The notes: generated by a model from the sequence alone, not told the origin. 64,000 nucleotides of DNA from Streptomyces nigra (GCF_003074055.1 NZ_CP029043.1:6874501-6938500); one strand, 5' to 3'. Positions 1 to 8,010 are shown, numbered from the stretch's first letter. Made by a program: numbers and translations.

Positions 1-86
1 CAACCCCGGCCGCGCGCGCTCCGCCTGACGGGTGAGCGGCGCGGGCGGGCCGTGTCCGGGTGAGGCCCGCCCGCGTTGCGCCGGGC

Positions 87-386
87 ATGAAGTCGACACG
101 ACGTATCGCAGCCGCCGTCGGCCTGGCCGCCGGTCTCACCGGTCTCGCCGCGCCCCTGGCGGACGCGGCCCCGATGCCCGGCCCGGACGCCGGCCTGCCG
201 AACGCGGTGACCACGCTCGACTCCCTCGCGGCGAGCGGCGTCCCCGCGGACCGCCAGGGCCGGATGCCCCGCCCGTCCGAGCAGCTGACCCGGCTCGACC
301 AGCTCAAGGACCTGAGCCGGGCCAATCGGCCCCAGGAGTTCCGCCCGGTCGACACGCCGGTCACCAGGATGCTGCCCGCGCTGTAG
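87..386 (+). CDS. Small secreted protein of unknown function
   Basis: The product is about 99 residues. It starts with a Sec-type signal peptide: a basic MKSTRR end, a hydrophobic Ala/Gly/Leu stretch to about residue 22, and an Ala-X-Ala-like site near ADAAP. The mature part is short, Pro/Leu/Arg-rich and has no cysteine, so it is probably not a folded enzyme. I chose the ATG at 87 over the upstream ATG at 60 because the signal peptide begins there. Proteins like this, with LDSL and RLDQL-type segments, are common in Streptomyces and uncharacterised. A strong hairpin follows at once. Function is unknown. Confidence 0.7.
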   Translation: MKSTRRIAAAVGLAAGLTGLAAPLADAAPMPGPDAGLPNAVTTLDSLAASGVPADRQGRMPRPSEQLTRLDQLKDLSRANRPQEFRPVDTPVTRMLPAL

Positions 387-396
387 GCCAAGTTCT

Positions 397-435
397 CGTA
401 CGAAGGGCCGTCCCCGCGGGGCGGCCCTTCATACG
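397..435. terminator. Bidirectional stem-loop terminator
   Basis: GAAGGGCCG (402-410) pairs with CGGCCCTTC (422-430), and outer CGTA/TACG arms extend the stem. It lies between the 3' ends of the convergent genes at 87-386 and 439-2193, so it can serve both. Confidence 0.75.
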
Positions 436-438
436 TGG

Positions 439-2193
439 TCAGCCCGCCGTCGCCAGGAACTGCGTCGCCGCCAGCTCCGCGTACAGCGGGTCCGCCGTCA
501 CCAGGTCACGATGCGTGCCGACCGCCCGGACCCGGCCCGCGTCCATCACCACGATCCGGTCCGCCATCGTCACCGTCGACAGACGGTGCGCCACCACCAG
601 GACCGTCGTCGTCCGGGCGACGTCCGCGACGGTGTCGCGCAGCGCGGCCTCGTTGACCGCGTCCAGCTGCGAGGTCGCCTCGTCCAGGAGCAGCAGCCGG
701 GGGCGGCGCAGCAGGGCGCGCGCGATGGCCACCCGCTGCCGCTCACCGCCCGACAGCCTGGTGCCGCGATGCCCGACCAGCGTCTCCAGACCGCCCGGCA
801 GCCGCGCCACCAGGCCGTCCAGCCGGGTCGTCTTCAGCACCCCCGCCAGGTCGGCGTCGTCCGCGTCCGGGTTGCCCAGCAGCAGATTGTCGCGCAAGGA
901 GCCCGACAGGACGGGCGCGTCCTGTTCGACGTAGCCGATCGCGGAGCGCAGCACCGGCAGCTCCCAGTCCGCCAGGTCCCGGCCGTCGAGTGTGATCGTC
1001 CCGGACTCCGGGTCGTAGAACCGCTCGATGAGGGAGAACACCGTCGTCTTGCCCGCGCCGGACGGGCCGACGAACGCGGTCATGCCCTGCGCGGGCACGG
1101 CGAACGTCACCCCGTGGTGGACGTAGGGGGCGTCGTCGCCGTACCGGAAGCGCACATCGTCGAAGGCCAGTGCGGCCGGACGGGCGCCGGGGGAGGGCAA
1201 CGGGGCGGGGGTGGCCGCCGGTTCGGCGGGCAGGCTGAGCGCCTCCTGGATCCGCGCGAGCGCCGCCGACCCCGTCTGGTACTGCGTGATCGCACCGACG
1301 ACCTGCTGGATCGGCGCCATCAGATAGAAGACGTACAGCAGGAACGCCACCAGGGTGCCCACGTCGATCGCGCCGGTCGCCACCCGGGCGCCGCCCACCG
1401 CGAGCACCGTGATGAACGCGATCTGCAGGGCGAGCCCGGCCGTGTTGCCCGCCGCGGCCGACCACTTGGCGGCCCGCACGCTCTGCCGCCAGGACTCCTC
1501 GGCGGCCGTGTGCAGCGTCCGCTCCTCGCGGTGCTCGGCACCGGACGCCTTGACCGTGCGCAGCGCGCCCAGGATGCGCTCGAGCGAGGCCCCCATCACG
1601 CCCACGGCGTCCTGCGCCTGACGGCTGGCCCGGTTCATGCGCGGCACGATGACCCCGAGGACCGTGCCGGCGACGAGGATCACGGCGAGCGTGACCCCGA
1701 GCAGGACGGGGTCCACCACGCCCATCAGCACGAGCGTCGCCACCAGCGTGAGCCCGCCGGTGCCCAGACCCACCAGGGAGTCCGTCGTCACCTCGCGCAG
1801 CAGGGTCGTGTCCGAGGTGATGCGCGCCATCAGATCGCCGGGCTCGGTGCGGTCGACGGCGGTGATGCGCAGCCGCAGCAGATACGACGACAGGGCCCGC
1901 CGCGCGCCGAGCACGACCGACTCGGCGGTGCGGCGCAGCACGTACGAACCCAGCGCCCCCACTGCCGCGTTCGCCACCACCAGGGCGGACATGAGCAGCA
2001 ACGCCCCGGCGATGGCCCGGTCGTGGGACAGGTCGTCGATCAGGTCCCGTGCCACCAGCGGCAGCAGCAGCCCGGTGGCGCCGGTGAGGAGGGAGAGCGC
2101 GGCGCCCGTGAGCAGGGCCCAGCGGTGCGGGCGGACGTACCCCAGCAGCAGGCGCCAGGTGGGCGGCGCGGTCTCGGTCTCGGCGATGCTCAC
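439..2193 (-). CDS. ABC exporter half-transporter (permease-ATPase fusion)
   Basis: This 584-residue type I ABC exporter has an N-terminal transmembrane domain (about residues 20-310) and a C-terminal ATPase. The ATPase shows a Walker A (GPSGAGKT), a signature LSGGERQRVAIARAL and a Walker B LLLLDEATS, plus an H-loop (VAHRLST). It should act in the membrane as a homodimer or with a partner. The start is GTG with a GAGGAG ribosome site. It lies 33 bases after the rhodanese gene on the same strand, so the two are probably co-transcribed, possibly under the operator at 2846. The substrate cannot be read from sequence; a drug, peptide or lipid is possible, and a sulfur-linked role is inference from position only. 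Confidence 0.88.
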   Translation of the reverse strand: MSIAETETAPPTWRLLLGYVRPHRWALLTGAALSLLTGATGLLLPLVARDLIDDLSHDRAIAGALLLMSALVVANAAVGALGSYVLRRTAESVVLGARRALSSYLLRLRITAVDRTEPGDLMARITSDTTLLREVTTDSLVGLGTGGLTLVATLVLMGVVDPVLLGVTLAVILVAGTVLGVIVPRMNRASRQAQDAVGVMGASLERILGALRTVKASGAEHREERTLHTAAEESWRQSVRAAKWSAAAGNTAGLALQIAFITVLAVGGARVATGAIDVGTLVAFLLYVFYLMAPIQQVVGAITQYQTGSAALARIQEALSLPAEPAATPAPLPSPGARPAALAFDDVRFRYGDDAPYVHHGVTFAVPAQGMTAFVGPSGAGKTTVFSLIERFYDPESGTITLDGRDLADWELPVLRSAIGYVEQDAPVLSGSLRDNLLLGNPDADDADLAGVLKTTRLDGLVARLPGGLETLVGHRGTRLSGGERQRVAIARALLRRPRLLLLDEATSQLDAVNEAALRDTVADVARTTTVLVVAHRLSTVTMADRIVVMDAGRVRAVGTHRDLVTADPLYAELAATQFLATAG

Positions 2194-2226
2194 GGGGCTC
2201 CTCGGCGGTCGGGCGGAGCCTTCAGG

Positions 2227-2814
2227 CTACGTCGGGCCGCCCGGCCCGCCCGAGGGGGTTTTCCGGGCCCGGCGGGCCCACGGCTCAGTCGCGCGGTGCC
2301 GCCGCGCGAGGACGGCCGCCATGCCGCAGGTGTCGGTGAGCGCCGAGAAGACCAGGCCGCCCGCGAGACCGGCGGACAGCAACAGCCAGGCGGGCTGCAG
2401 CAGTCCCAGGGCGAGGCCGGTCAGGACGATCGTGCCCGCCGTGAAGCGGACCTGACGTTCCATCGCCCAGCCGGCCCGCGCGCCCGACTCGGGGCGACGC
2501 AGTGCGTGCCCGTCCGCGGCCCAGCCCTGGGTGCCGCCGGTCAGCGTCAGCGCGGTCACCCCCTGCTCGGCGAGGAGCCGGCAGGCGTTCTCCGAGCGGG
2601 CGCCCGAGGCGCACACCACCAGCAGCTCCCCGGCGGGCAGCCGCCGCAGGGCCGGCAGGACCGAGGGGAACCGGTCCAGGGGCACGTTCAGGGCGCCGGG
2701 CAGATGGCCCGCCGCGTATTCGCCCGGCGTGCGGACATCGACGACGGTGAGCTCCGGCAGTCGGGCGCGGGCTTCGCCGATGCCGAGGGCGGTGGGGGTC
2801 AGGGGAGCGTTCAT
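2227..2814 (-). CDS. Rhodanese-like sulfurtransferase with C-terminal membrane segment
   Basis: The 195-residue protein has a rhodanese domain (about residues 10-110) with the active-site loop CASGAR. The catalytic cysteine is near residue 68 and would carry a persulfide. The C-terminal part (about 120-175) is hydrophobic and resembles the DUF2892-type two-helix tail found on many bacterial rhodaneses, so the enzyme is probably membrane-tethered. It is divergent from a CstR-like regulator, and the gap holds a palindromic operator. That suggests induction by polysulfide or persulfide. In other bacteria such enzymes work with a persulfide dioxygenase and a sulfite exporter; here the homologues of those two, just downstream of cstR, are broken. 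Confidence 0.85.
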   Translation of the reverse strand: MNAPLTPTALGIGEARARLPELTVVDVRTPGEYAAGHLPGALNVPLDRFPSVLPALRRLPAGELLVVCASGARSENACRLLAEQGVTALTLTGGTQGWAADGHALRRPESGARAGWAMERQVRFTAGTIVLTGLALGLLQPAWLLLSAGLAGGLVFSALTDTCGMAAVLARRHRATEPWARRARKTPSGGPGGPT

Positions 2815-2845
2815 GGGGGAGGGTTCCTTTCGGGCAAGGGAGTAA

Positions 2846-2863
2846 TATACCCCTACGGGTATA
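2846..2863. promoter_or_regulatory. CstR/CsoR-type operator palindrome
   Basis: Arms TATACCC (2846-2852) and GGGTATA (2857-2863) flank a 4-base centre. The ATACCC...GGGTAT form matches operators known for CsoR/CstR-family repressors. It sits 32 bases before the rhodanese start and directly abuts the ribosome site of the regulator gene, so it could control both divergent genes. Confidence 0.75.
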
Positions 2864-2876
2864 AGGAGGAGTGAGC

Positions 2877-3164
2877 GTGGAGCTTCAGTTCGAGGGCGAC
2901 GACCTCAAGTCCGTGCTGAACCGGCTGCGCCGGGCGCAGGGACAGATCTCCGGCGTGATCAAGATGATCGAGGAGGGGCGGGACTGCGAGGACGTCGTCA
3001 CACAGCTCGCCGCCGCCTCCCGCGCCCTCGACCGGGCCGGTTTCGCGATCATCGCGACGGGCCTCCAACAGTGCCTGACCGACGTGGAGAAGGGCCGCGC
3101 GAACGGCGAGACGACGGAGCAGATGAAGGCCCGCCTGGAGAAGCTGTTCCTCTCGCTGGCGTAG
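2877..3164 (+). CDS. CstR-like persulfide-sensing repressor (CsoR family)
   Basis: This 95-residue all-helical protein belongs to the CsoR/RcnR/FrmR repressor family (LRRAQGQISGVIKMIEEGRDC near the start). Numbering from the GTG at 2877, the two conserved cysteines are C37 and C66, 29 residues apart as in CsoR and CstR. The position four before the second cysteine, His in copper-sensing CsoR, is Gly here (ATGLQQC). A missing copper ligand with both cysteines kept points to persulfide-sensing CstR. The GTG at 2877 is preferred to 2871 because AGGAGG ends seven bases before it. It probably represses itself and the divergent rhodanese through the palindrome at 2846. Confidence 0.82.
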   Translation: MELQFEGDDLKSVLNRLRRAQGQISGVIKMIEEGRDCEDVVTQLAAASRALDRAGFAIIATGLQQCLTDVEKGRANGETTEQMKARLEKLFLSLA

Positions 3165-3185
3165 ATCGCCGCATCGGCCGGCCCC

Positions 3186-3988
3186 TCACAGGACGGCGTC
3201 GGCCAGCATGACGGCGGCCACCGCCGGCAGCGCGCACGCGAAGATCCGCTGGAGCGTGCCGCCGGAGACCTTCTCGGCCAGCCGTCTGCCGTCCCAGGCG
3301 CCGAGCACCGTCGCCGCGGCGAACGGCCCCACGGCCGGTCAGGCGACCGACGCCGCGGAGCTCGCCCGGCCGCCCAGCGCGGCCAGCGCGTTGACGGTGA
3401 TGACCAGCGGGCTGGTGCCCACGGCGGCCCGCATACGCAGCCCCACCACACCCGCCAGCGCCGGTACGGCGAGGAAACCGCCGCCGACCCCGAGCACCCC
3501 GGTCACCGCGCCGAGTCCGGCCCCGGCCCGTACGACCCGCACGCGCCGCACCGGCACCTCCGGGGGCCGTACCGTCGCCGACGGCTTGAGCATCCGCAGT
3601 GCCGAGACCGCGGCGATCACCGCGAAGGCACCGGTCGGCAGGTGGGCCGGCAGTCCCCCGGACAGGGCGCCGCCGAGCGCGGCGGGGACCAGGCCCGCCA
3701 CCGCGAACAGCGCGCCCGCCCGCCGGCGGGCGTGCCCCGGCGGGCGTGCGCCGCGAGGGCCGACGCCGAGGTGACCGCCACGACGACCAGGCTCGCGGTG
3801 GCCGCCTGTGCCGGGGCCGGCCCGAGCAGATACATCGGCGCGGCCGCCGCGAGCATGCTGCCGCCGCCCAGCGCCCCGAGCGCGAGTCCGGTCACACCGC
3901 CCGCGAGCAGCCCCGGGACGAGCGCGCTCACCGACAGCGGTTCCGGGGCGCAGGGCGTGACGGGATCGCGCGGGCGCCTACCGGTCAC
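3186..3988 (-). pseudogene. TauE/SafE sulfite exporter, frameshifted with an in-frame stop
   Basis: The reading is that of a roughly 267-residue TauE/SafE permease in pieces. From 3988 it opens with the glycine-rich first helix (GLLAGGVTGLALGALGGG). After HARRG (about 3737) the frame must shift by one base to continue as RAGALFAVAGLVPAALGG, through VLGVGGGFLAVPAL to SSAASVA. A TGA at 3339-3341 then interrupts that frame, but the same frame beyond it still encodes a plausible permease end (LGAWDGRRLAEKVSGG) to a stop at 3186. Two independent lesions make true loss more likely than one sequencing error. Family members export sulfite or sulfoacetate. It directly follows, and slightly overlaps, the remnant of an MBL-rhodanese gene. 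Confidence 0.75.
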
Positions 3989-4224
3989 GGCCGGCGCCCT
4001 CCGCCACGACGGGCAGCCCCGCCTCGGCCGAGGCCCGCATACCGCCGAGCACGTCCACGACGTCCACGCCCCGGTGCGCGGAGTCGTACCGGGCGCGCGC
4101 CGGCCGGGCGGTGAGCGCGGGCTCGACCAGGTCGGGCCGGCCCACGGTGCCGATCAGCAGCGAGCCGCCGGTGCACGGCGACCGCGCGACCGGACTCCTC
4201 CAGGACGTACGAGGTGTGGTGCGG
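3978..4224 (-). pseudogene. Remnant: middle and C-terminal parts of an MBL-fold/rhodanese protein
   Basis: Read from 4224 downward, the strand gives PHHTSYVLEESGRAVAV. After a small indel it continues as TGGSLLIGTVGRPDLVEP, typical of the centre of MBL-fold persulfide dioxygenase-rhodanese proteins. It then jumps, with a large internal deletion, to a rhodanese-like end (GGMRASAEAGLPVV) and stops at 3978. The catalytic rhodanese loop and the later metal ligands are missing. The matching N-terminal half lies next to it on the opposite strand. The end overlaps the start of the TauE remnant, as expected for a former operon. Confidence 0.65.
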
Positions 4225-4533
4225 GGACTCGGCAACCGCGGCTGTCCGGTGGGTGGCGCGGACGCCGCGGCCGTCGTCGATCCGCCGAGGGACATCGACC
4301 GGGTGATCGCCGCCGCCGCGCGGCGCGGTGCGCGCGTCACCCATGTCGTGGAGACACATGTGCACAACGACTATGTGTCCGGGGGCCTGGAGCCGGCCCG
4401 CCTCACCGGCGCCCGCTACCTCGTCCCGGCCGCCGCCCGCGTCGCGTTCGAGCGGACCCCCGTCACGGACGGCGACCGCGTCCGCATCGACACCGGTCTC
4501 GCCCTGCGGGCGCCGGCGACCCTCGGCCACACC
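4225..4533 (+). pseudogene. Inverted N-terminal half of the same MBL-fold gene
   Basis: The plus strand encodes GLGNR, VVDPPRDIDRVI, the metal motif THVHNDYVSGG (HxHxD) and ends at ALRAPATLGHT. This is the start of an MBL-fold persulfide dioxygenase-like protein. Its natural continuation, PHHTSYVL, begins at 4224 on the minus strand. Turning 4225-4533 around would rejoin GHT to PHHTSYVL to within one base. A 6-bp inverted repeat, TGCGGG (4220-4225) and CCCGCA (4532-4537), lies at the two junctions. The gene cannot make a working enzyme in this arrangement. No start codon or ribosome site belongs to this fragment. Confidence 0.65.
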
Positions 4534-4636
4534 CGCAGTCGGAACACCGGGGAACGGGCCCGCCTCCGTGCCGTTACCGATCAGTCACAACTAGGGTCGG
4601 CACAGGACGCACAGCCGCCAGAGAAGGGTGGAGCAC

Positions 4637-5725
4637 ATGGCGCAGGAAGTACGCGGCGTGATCGCGGCGGGCAAGGACGAGCCGGTGCGGGTGGAGACGA
4701 TCGTCGTGCCCGACCCCGGGCCGGGCGAGGCCGTCGTCCAGGTCCAGGCCTGCGGTGTCTGTCATACCGACCTCCACTACAAGCAGGGCGGCATCAGCGA
4801 CGACTTCCCCTTCCTGCTCGGCCACGAGGCCGCCGGCGTCGTCGAGTCGGTCGGCGACGGCGTCACCGACGTCGCGCCCGGCGACTTCGTGATCCTCAAC
4901 TGGCGCGCGGTGTGCGGCCAGTGCCGGGCCTGTCTGCGCGGACGCCCCTGGTACTGCTTCGACACGCACAACGCGAAGCAGAAGATGACCCTCGCCGCCA
5001 CCGGCCAGGAGCTCTCCCCGGCCCTGGGTATCGGCGCCTTCGCGGAGAAGACGCTGGTCGCGGCCGGGCAGTGCACCAAGGTGGACCCGGCCGTCAGCCC
5101 GCAGGTCGCCGGGCTCCTCGGCTGCGGCGTGATGGCCGGCATCGGCGCCGCCATCAACACCGGGAACGTCGGCCGGGGCGACAGCGTCGCGGTCATCGGG
5201 TGCGGCGGTGTCGGGGATGCCGCGATCGCCGGGTCCCGGCTCGCCGGAGCCGCGAAGATCATCGCCGTCGACATCGACGACCGCAAACTGGCCAAGGCCC
5301 GCGACATGGGCGCCACCCACACCGTCAACTCCCGTGAGACCGACCCCGTCGAGGCGATCCGCGAACTCACCGGCGGCTTCGGCGCCGACGTCGTCATCGA
5401 GGCCGTCGGCCACCCCGAGACCTACAAGCAGGCCTTCTACGCCCGCGACCTCGCCGGCACCGTCGTCCTCGTCGGCGTCCCCACGCCCGAGATGAAGCTC
5501 GAACTGCCGCTGCTGGACGTGTTCGGCCGCGGCGGCGCGCTCAAGTCCTCGTGGTACGGCGACTGTCTGCCCTCCCGCGACTTCCCGATGCTGATCGACC
5601 TGCACCTCCAGGGCCGGCTCGACCTCGGCGCCTTCGTCACCGAGACCATCGAGCTCACCGATGTGGAGAAGGCCTTCGAGCGGATGCACCACGGGGACGT
5701 GCTGCGCTCGGTGGTGGTCTTCTGA
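4637..5725 (+). CDS. S-(hydroxymethyl)mycothiol dehydrogenase
   Basis: This 362-residue zinc-dependent medium-chain dehydrogenase oxidises the mycothiol-formaldehyde adduct with NAD, the actinobacterial route of formaldehyde detoxification. Seen are catalytic zinc motifs CGVCHTDLHYKQGG and GHEAAG, a structural-zinc region CGQCRACLRGRPWYC, and the nucleotide motif GCGGVG. The C-terminal SSWYGDCLPSRDFP segment is characteristic of the mycothiol-dependent class. The ATG at 4637 has an AAGGG ribosome site eight bases upstream and is preferred to the GTG at 4628. Its stop overlaps the next start by one base, so the two genes form a translationally coupled pair. Confidence 0.9.
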   Translation: MAQEVRGVIAAGKDEPVRVETIVVPDPGPGEAVVQVQACGVCHTDLHYKQGGISDDFPFLLGHEAAGVVESVGDGVTDVAPGDFVILNWRAVCGQCRACLRGRPWYCFDTHNAKQKMTLAATGQELSPALGIGAFAEKTLVAAGQCTKVDPAVSPQVAGLLGCGVMAGIGAAINTGNVGRGDSVAVIGCGGVGDAAIAGSRLAGAAKIIAVDIDDRKLAKARDMGATHTVNSRETDPVEAIRELTGGFGADVVIEAVGHPETYKQAFYARDLAGTVVLVGVPTPEMKLELPLLDVFGRGGALKSSWYGDCLPSRDFPMLIDLHLQGRLDLGAFVTETIELTDVEKAFERMHHGDVLRSVVVF

Positions 5726-6354
5726 TGACCGTCCGCATCGAACGCCTCGTCACCTCCGGCCGGTTCACCCTCGACGGCGGCACCTGGGACGTCGACAACA
5801 ACGTCTGGCTCGTCGGCGACGACAACGAGGTGCTCGTCATCGACGCCGCGCACGACGCCGACGCCATCGCCGAGGCCGTCGGCGACCGGCGCCTCGCCGG
5901 GATCGTCTGCACCCACGCCCACAACGACCACATCGACGCCGCGCCCGCCCTCGCCGACCGCACCGGCGCCACCATCTGGCTGCACGCCGACGACACCCCG
6001 CTGTGGAAGCTGACCCACCCCGACCGCGACCCCGACGCCCACCTCCAGGACGGTCAGGTGATCGAGGTGGCCGGCGCCGACCTCACCGTCCTGCACACCC
6101 CGGGCCACGCACCGGGCGCGGTCTGCCTGTACGACCCCGGACTCGGCGTCGTCTTCACCGGCGACACCCTTTTCCAGGGCGGCCCGGGTGCCACCGGCCG
6201 GTCCTACTCCCACTTCCCGACGATCATCGAGTCGATCCGCGACCGGCTGCTCACCCTGCCCCCGGAGACCAAGGTCCTCACCGGCCACGGCGACCCGACC
6301 ACCATCGGCGCCGAGGCACCGCATCTGCAGGAGTGGATCGACCGGGGCCACTGA
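5725..6354 (+). CDS. MBL-fold hydrolase of the mycothiol-formaldehyde pathway
   Basis: The 209-residue metallo-beta-lactamase-fold protein has the metal signature THAHNDHID, a second histidine in HTPGHAPGA, GDTLFQGGPG and a late GHGDPT. This is the glyoxalase II-like layout expected for a small thioester hydrolase. Position is the strongest clue: it overlaps S-(hydroxymethyl)mycothiol dehydrogenase by one base. Hydrolysis of S-formylmycothiol to formate and mycothiol is therefore the likely job. That is inferred from context; the fold alone would also fit other acyl-mycothiol or lactone substrates. The stop codon lies in the first copy of the 17-bp tandem array that follows. Confidence 0.8.
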   Translation: MTVRIERLVTSGRFTLDGGTWDVDNNVWLVGDDNEVLVIDAAHDADAIAEAVGDRRLAGIVCTHAHNDHIDAAPALADRTGATIWLHADDTPLWKLTHPDRDPDAHLQDGQVIEVAGADLTVLHTPGHAPGAVCLYDPGLGVVFTGDTLFQGGPGATGRSYSHFPTIIESIRDRLLTLPPETKVLTGHGDPTTIGAEAPHLQEWIDRGH

Positions 6355-6505
6355 GCCGCCCGACCGGATGAGCCGTCCGACCGGATGAGCCGTCCGACAG
6401 GGTGAGCCGTCCGACCGGATGGGCCGTCCGACCGGATGGGCCGTCCGACAGGGGGAGCCGTCCGACCGGATGGGCCGTCCGACAGGGTGAGCCGCCCGAC
6501 CGCCC
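6353..6505. repeat. Nine-copy 17-bp tandem repeat
   Basis: Nine contiguous 17-base units run from 6353 to 6505, most reading GAGCCGTCCGACCGGAT. Variants start GGG or end CAGGGT, CAGGGG or CGCCC. The two unit types (ending CCGGAT or CAGGGT) are interspersed, which suggests duplication of multi-unit blocks. The first unit overlaps the stop codon of the hydrolase gene and the array ends about 80 bases before the next start. The period is not a multiple of three and no reading frame uses it. Function unknown; it could form structured RNA between the two genes. Confidence 0.9.
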
Positions 6506-6583
6506 GATGAATCACGACAGAAGATGTCCGGCTTCCCCGGCACCCTCGAACCCACAGCACATCGGGGCCATGGGAGGCCGGAC

Positions 6584-7498
6584 ATGTCACACCCGCTCGA
6601 AGGCAAGGTCGCACTGGTCGCCGGGGCGACCCGGGGAGCCGGACGCGGCATCGCCGTGGAACTCGGCGCCGCGGGCGCCACCGTCTACGTCACCGGACGC
6701 AGCACCCGCGCCCGGCGCTCCGAGTACGACCGCCCCGAGACCATCGAGGACACCGCCGACCTGGTCACCGAGGCCGGCGGCCACGGCATCGCCGTCCCCG
6801 CCGACCACCTCGACCCCGCCCAGGTCCGCGCCCTCGTCGACCGCATCGAGAGGGAGCAGGGCCGGCTCGACGTCCTCGTCAACGACATCTGGGGCGGCGA
6901 GAAGCTGTTCGCCTGGGACAGCCCCCTCTGGGAGCACGACCTCGACGACGGCCTGCGGCTGCTCCGCCTCGCCGTCGACACCCACGCCATCACCAGCCAT
7001 CACGCGCTGCCCCTGCTGCTGCGCCGGCCCGGCGGCCTGGTCGTCGAGATGACCGACGGCACCGCCGAGTACAACCGCGACAACTACCGCAACTCCTTCT
7101 TCTACGACCTCGCCAAGACGGCCGTACTGCGCATGGCCTTCGCCCTCGGCCATGAAGTCGGCGGGCGCGGCGCCACCGCCGTCGCCCTCACCCCCGGCTG
7201 GATGCGCTCGGAGATGATGCTGGACGTGTTCGGGGTCCGCGAGGACAACTGGCGCGACGCCCTCGACCGCGTCCCGCACTTCGCCATTTCCGAGACCCCG
7301 CGCTACGTCGGCCGGGCCGTCGCCGCCCTCGCCGCCGACCCGGACGTCTCCCGCTTCAACGGGCAGTCCCTGTCCAGCGGGCAGCTCGCCCGTGTCTACG
7401 GCTTCACCGACCTCGACGGCAGCCGCCCCGACGCCTGGCGCTATCTGCCCGAGGTCCAGGACGCCGGAAAACCGGCGGACACCACCGGCTACCGCTGA
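6584..7498 (+). CDS. Short-chain dehydrogenase/reductase
   Basis: The 304-residue SDR has a cofactor-binding GATRGAGRG motif near the start. The next lines, YVTGRSTRA and LDVLVNDIWGG, replace the usual NNAG, and the catalytic YxxxK appears as YDLAK. At about 300 residues it is longer than classical SDRs and resembles the DHRS1-like group. The ATG at 6584 follows a GGGAGG ribosome site; an upstream in-frame ATG at 6524 would add 20 unlikely residues. The 17-bp array separates it from the formaldehyde genes, so it may have its own promoter. Substrate unknown. Confidence 0.87.
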   Translation: MSHPLEGKVALVAGATRGAGRGIAVELGAAGATVYVTGRSTRARRSEYDRPETIEDTADLVTEAGGHGIAVPADHLDPAQVRALVDRIEREQGRLDVLVNDIWGGEKLFAWDSPLWEHDLDDGLRLLRLAVDTHAITSHHALPLLLRRPGGLVVEMTDGTAEYNRDNYRNSFFYDLAKTAVLRMAFALGHEVGGRGATAVALTPGWMRSEMMLDVFGVREDNWRDALDRVPHFAISETPRYVGRAVAALAADPDVSRFNGQSLSSGQLARVYGFTDLDGSRPDAWRYLPEVQDAGKPADTTGYR

Positions 7499-7691
7499 CC
7501 GGTGCCGGCACCGGCTCCGCCGCGGCGAGCGGCCGGCGCCGAGTGCCCCGGCGAACAGCCCCAGATCGTCGCGGCGGGCCGCGTAACAGCCCTCGCGGCC
7601 CGCCGCTGCCGCTGCAGTGGCTCGCGCCGGCGCTCCGGGGGGCCACCCGGCCTTTTCGTAGGTTCAGCGTTTCGCCGGACGGGTCCGGGCG

Positions 7692-7959
7692 CACGGCAAG
7701 CCGCGGCCGGGCCTCCTCCAGGCTCAGCGGGTCCGGATGCGGATCGGTGCCGAGCCGCGCGGCGACCCGGTTCGGCACGGTGGCCGTCTTCTGCGCCGAC
7801 TGCGCGTACTCCGTCATCGGTCAGCCGGCGTTCCTCCCGGCGCGCCGCCTGTTCCCGGCGGAACCGCACCCGGCCACCCCGGTCCACGACCGCACAGGAG
7901 CCGAGCGCGCCGAACACGACGCCCAGCAGGGCGGGGAGCTGCTGGAGGAACGCGGACAT
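7692..7959 (-). pseudogene. Frameshifted, truncated remnant of a Streptomyces hypothetical protein
   Basis: From 7959 the minus strand reads MSAFLQQLPALLGVVFGALG, a single N-terminal membrane helix, then RREQAARREERRLT. A one-base shift near 7820 continues it as TEYAQSAQKTATVPNRVAARLG and LSLEEARPRLAV, where similarity ends. This order (helix, RW/RREQ...ERRL, a YAQS/YAH segment) fits a family of about 170-200 residues that I recall as common in Streptomyces. The C-terminal half is gone. It fills most of the 7499-8010 gap between two SDR genes; the rest of that gap shows nothing recognisable. Confidence 0.5.
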
Positions 7960-8010
7960 CCGCGTACGCCATCTGCCCGTGTGATCGTTCCGGCACTACC
8001 GTTTCCGAGC

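Noticed and set aside
511..2874. Long plus-strand open frame of 787 codons across the ABC and rhodanese genes
   Set aside because: It is antisense to two genes with clear motifs, is Arg/Gln/Gly-rich and has no family pattern. High GC makes such shadows common.
4220..4537. Phase-variable invertible switch
   Set aside because: Inverted repeats are only 6 bp, no recombinase is adjacent, and both halves carry other damage, so decay is simpler.
6353..6505. Possible CRISPR array
   Set aside because: Units are contiguous with no spacers, and no cas genes are near.
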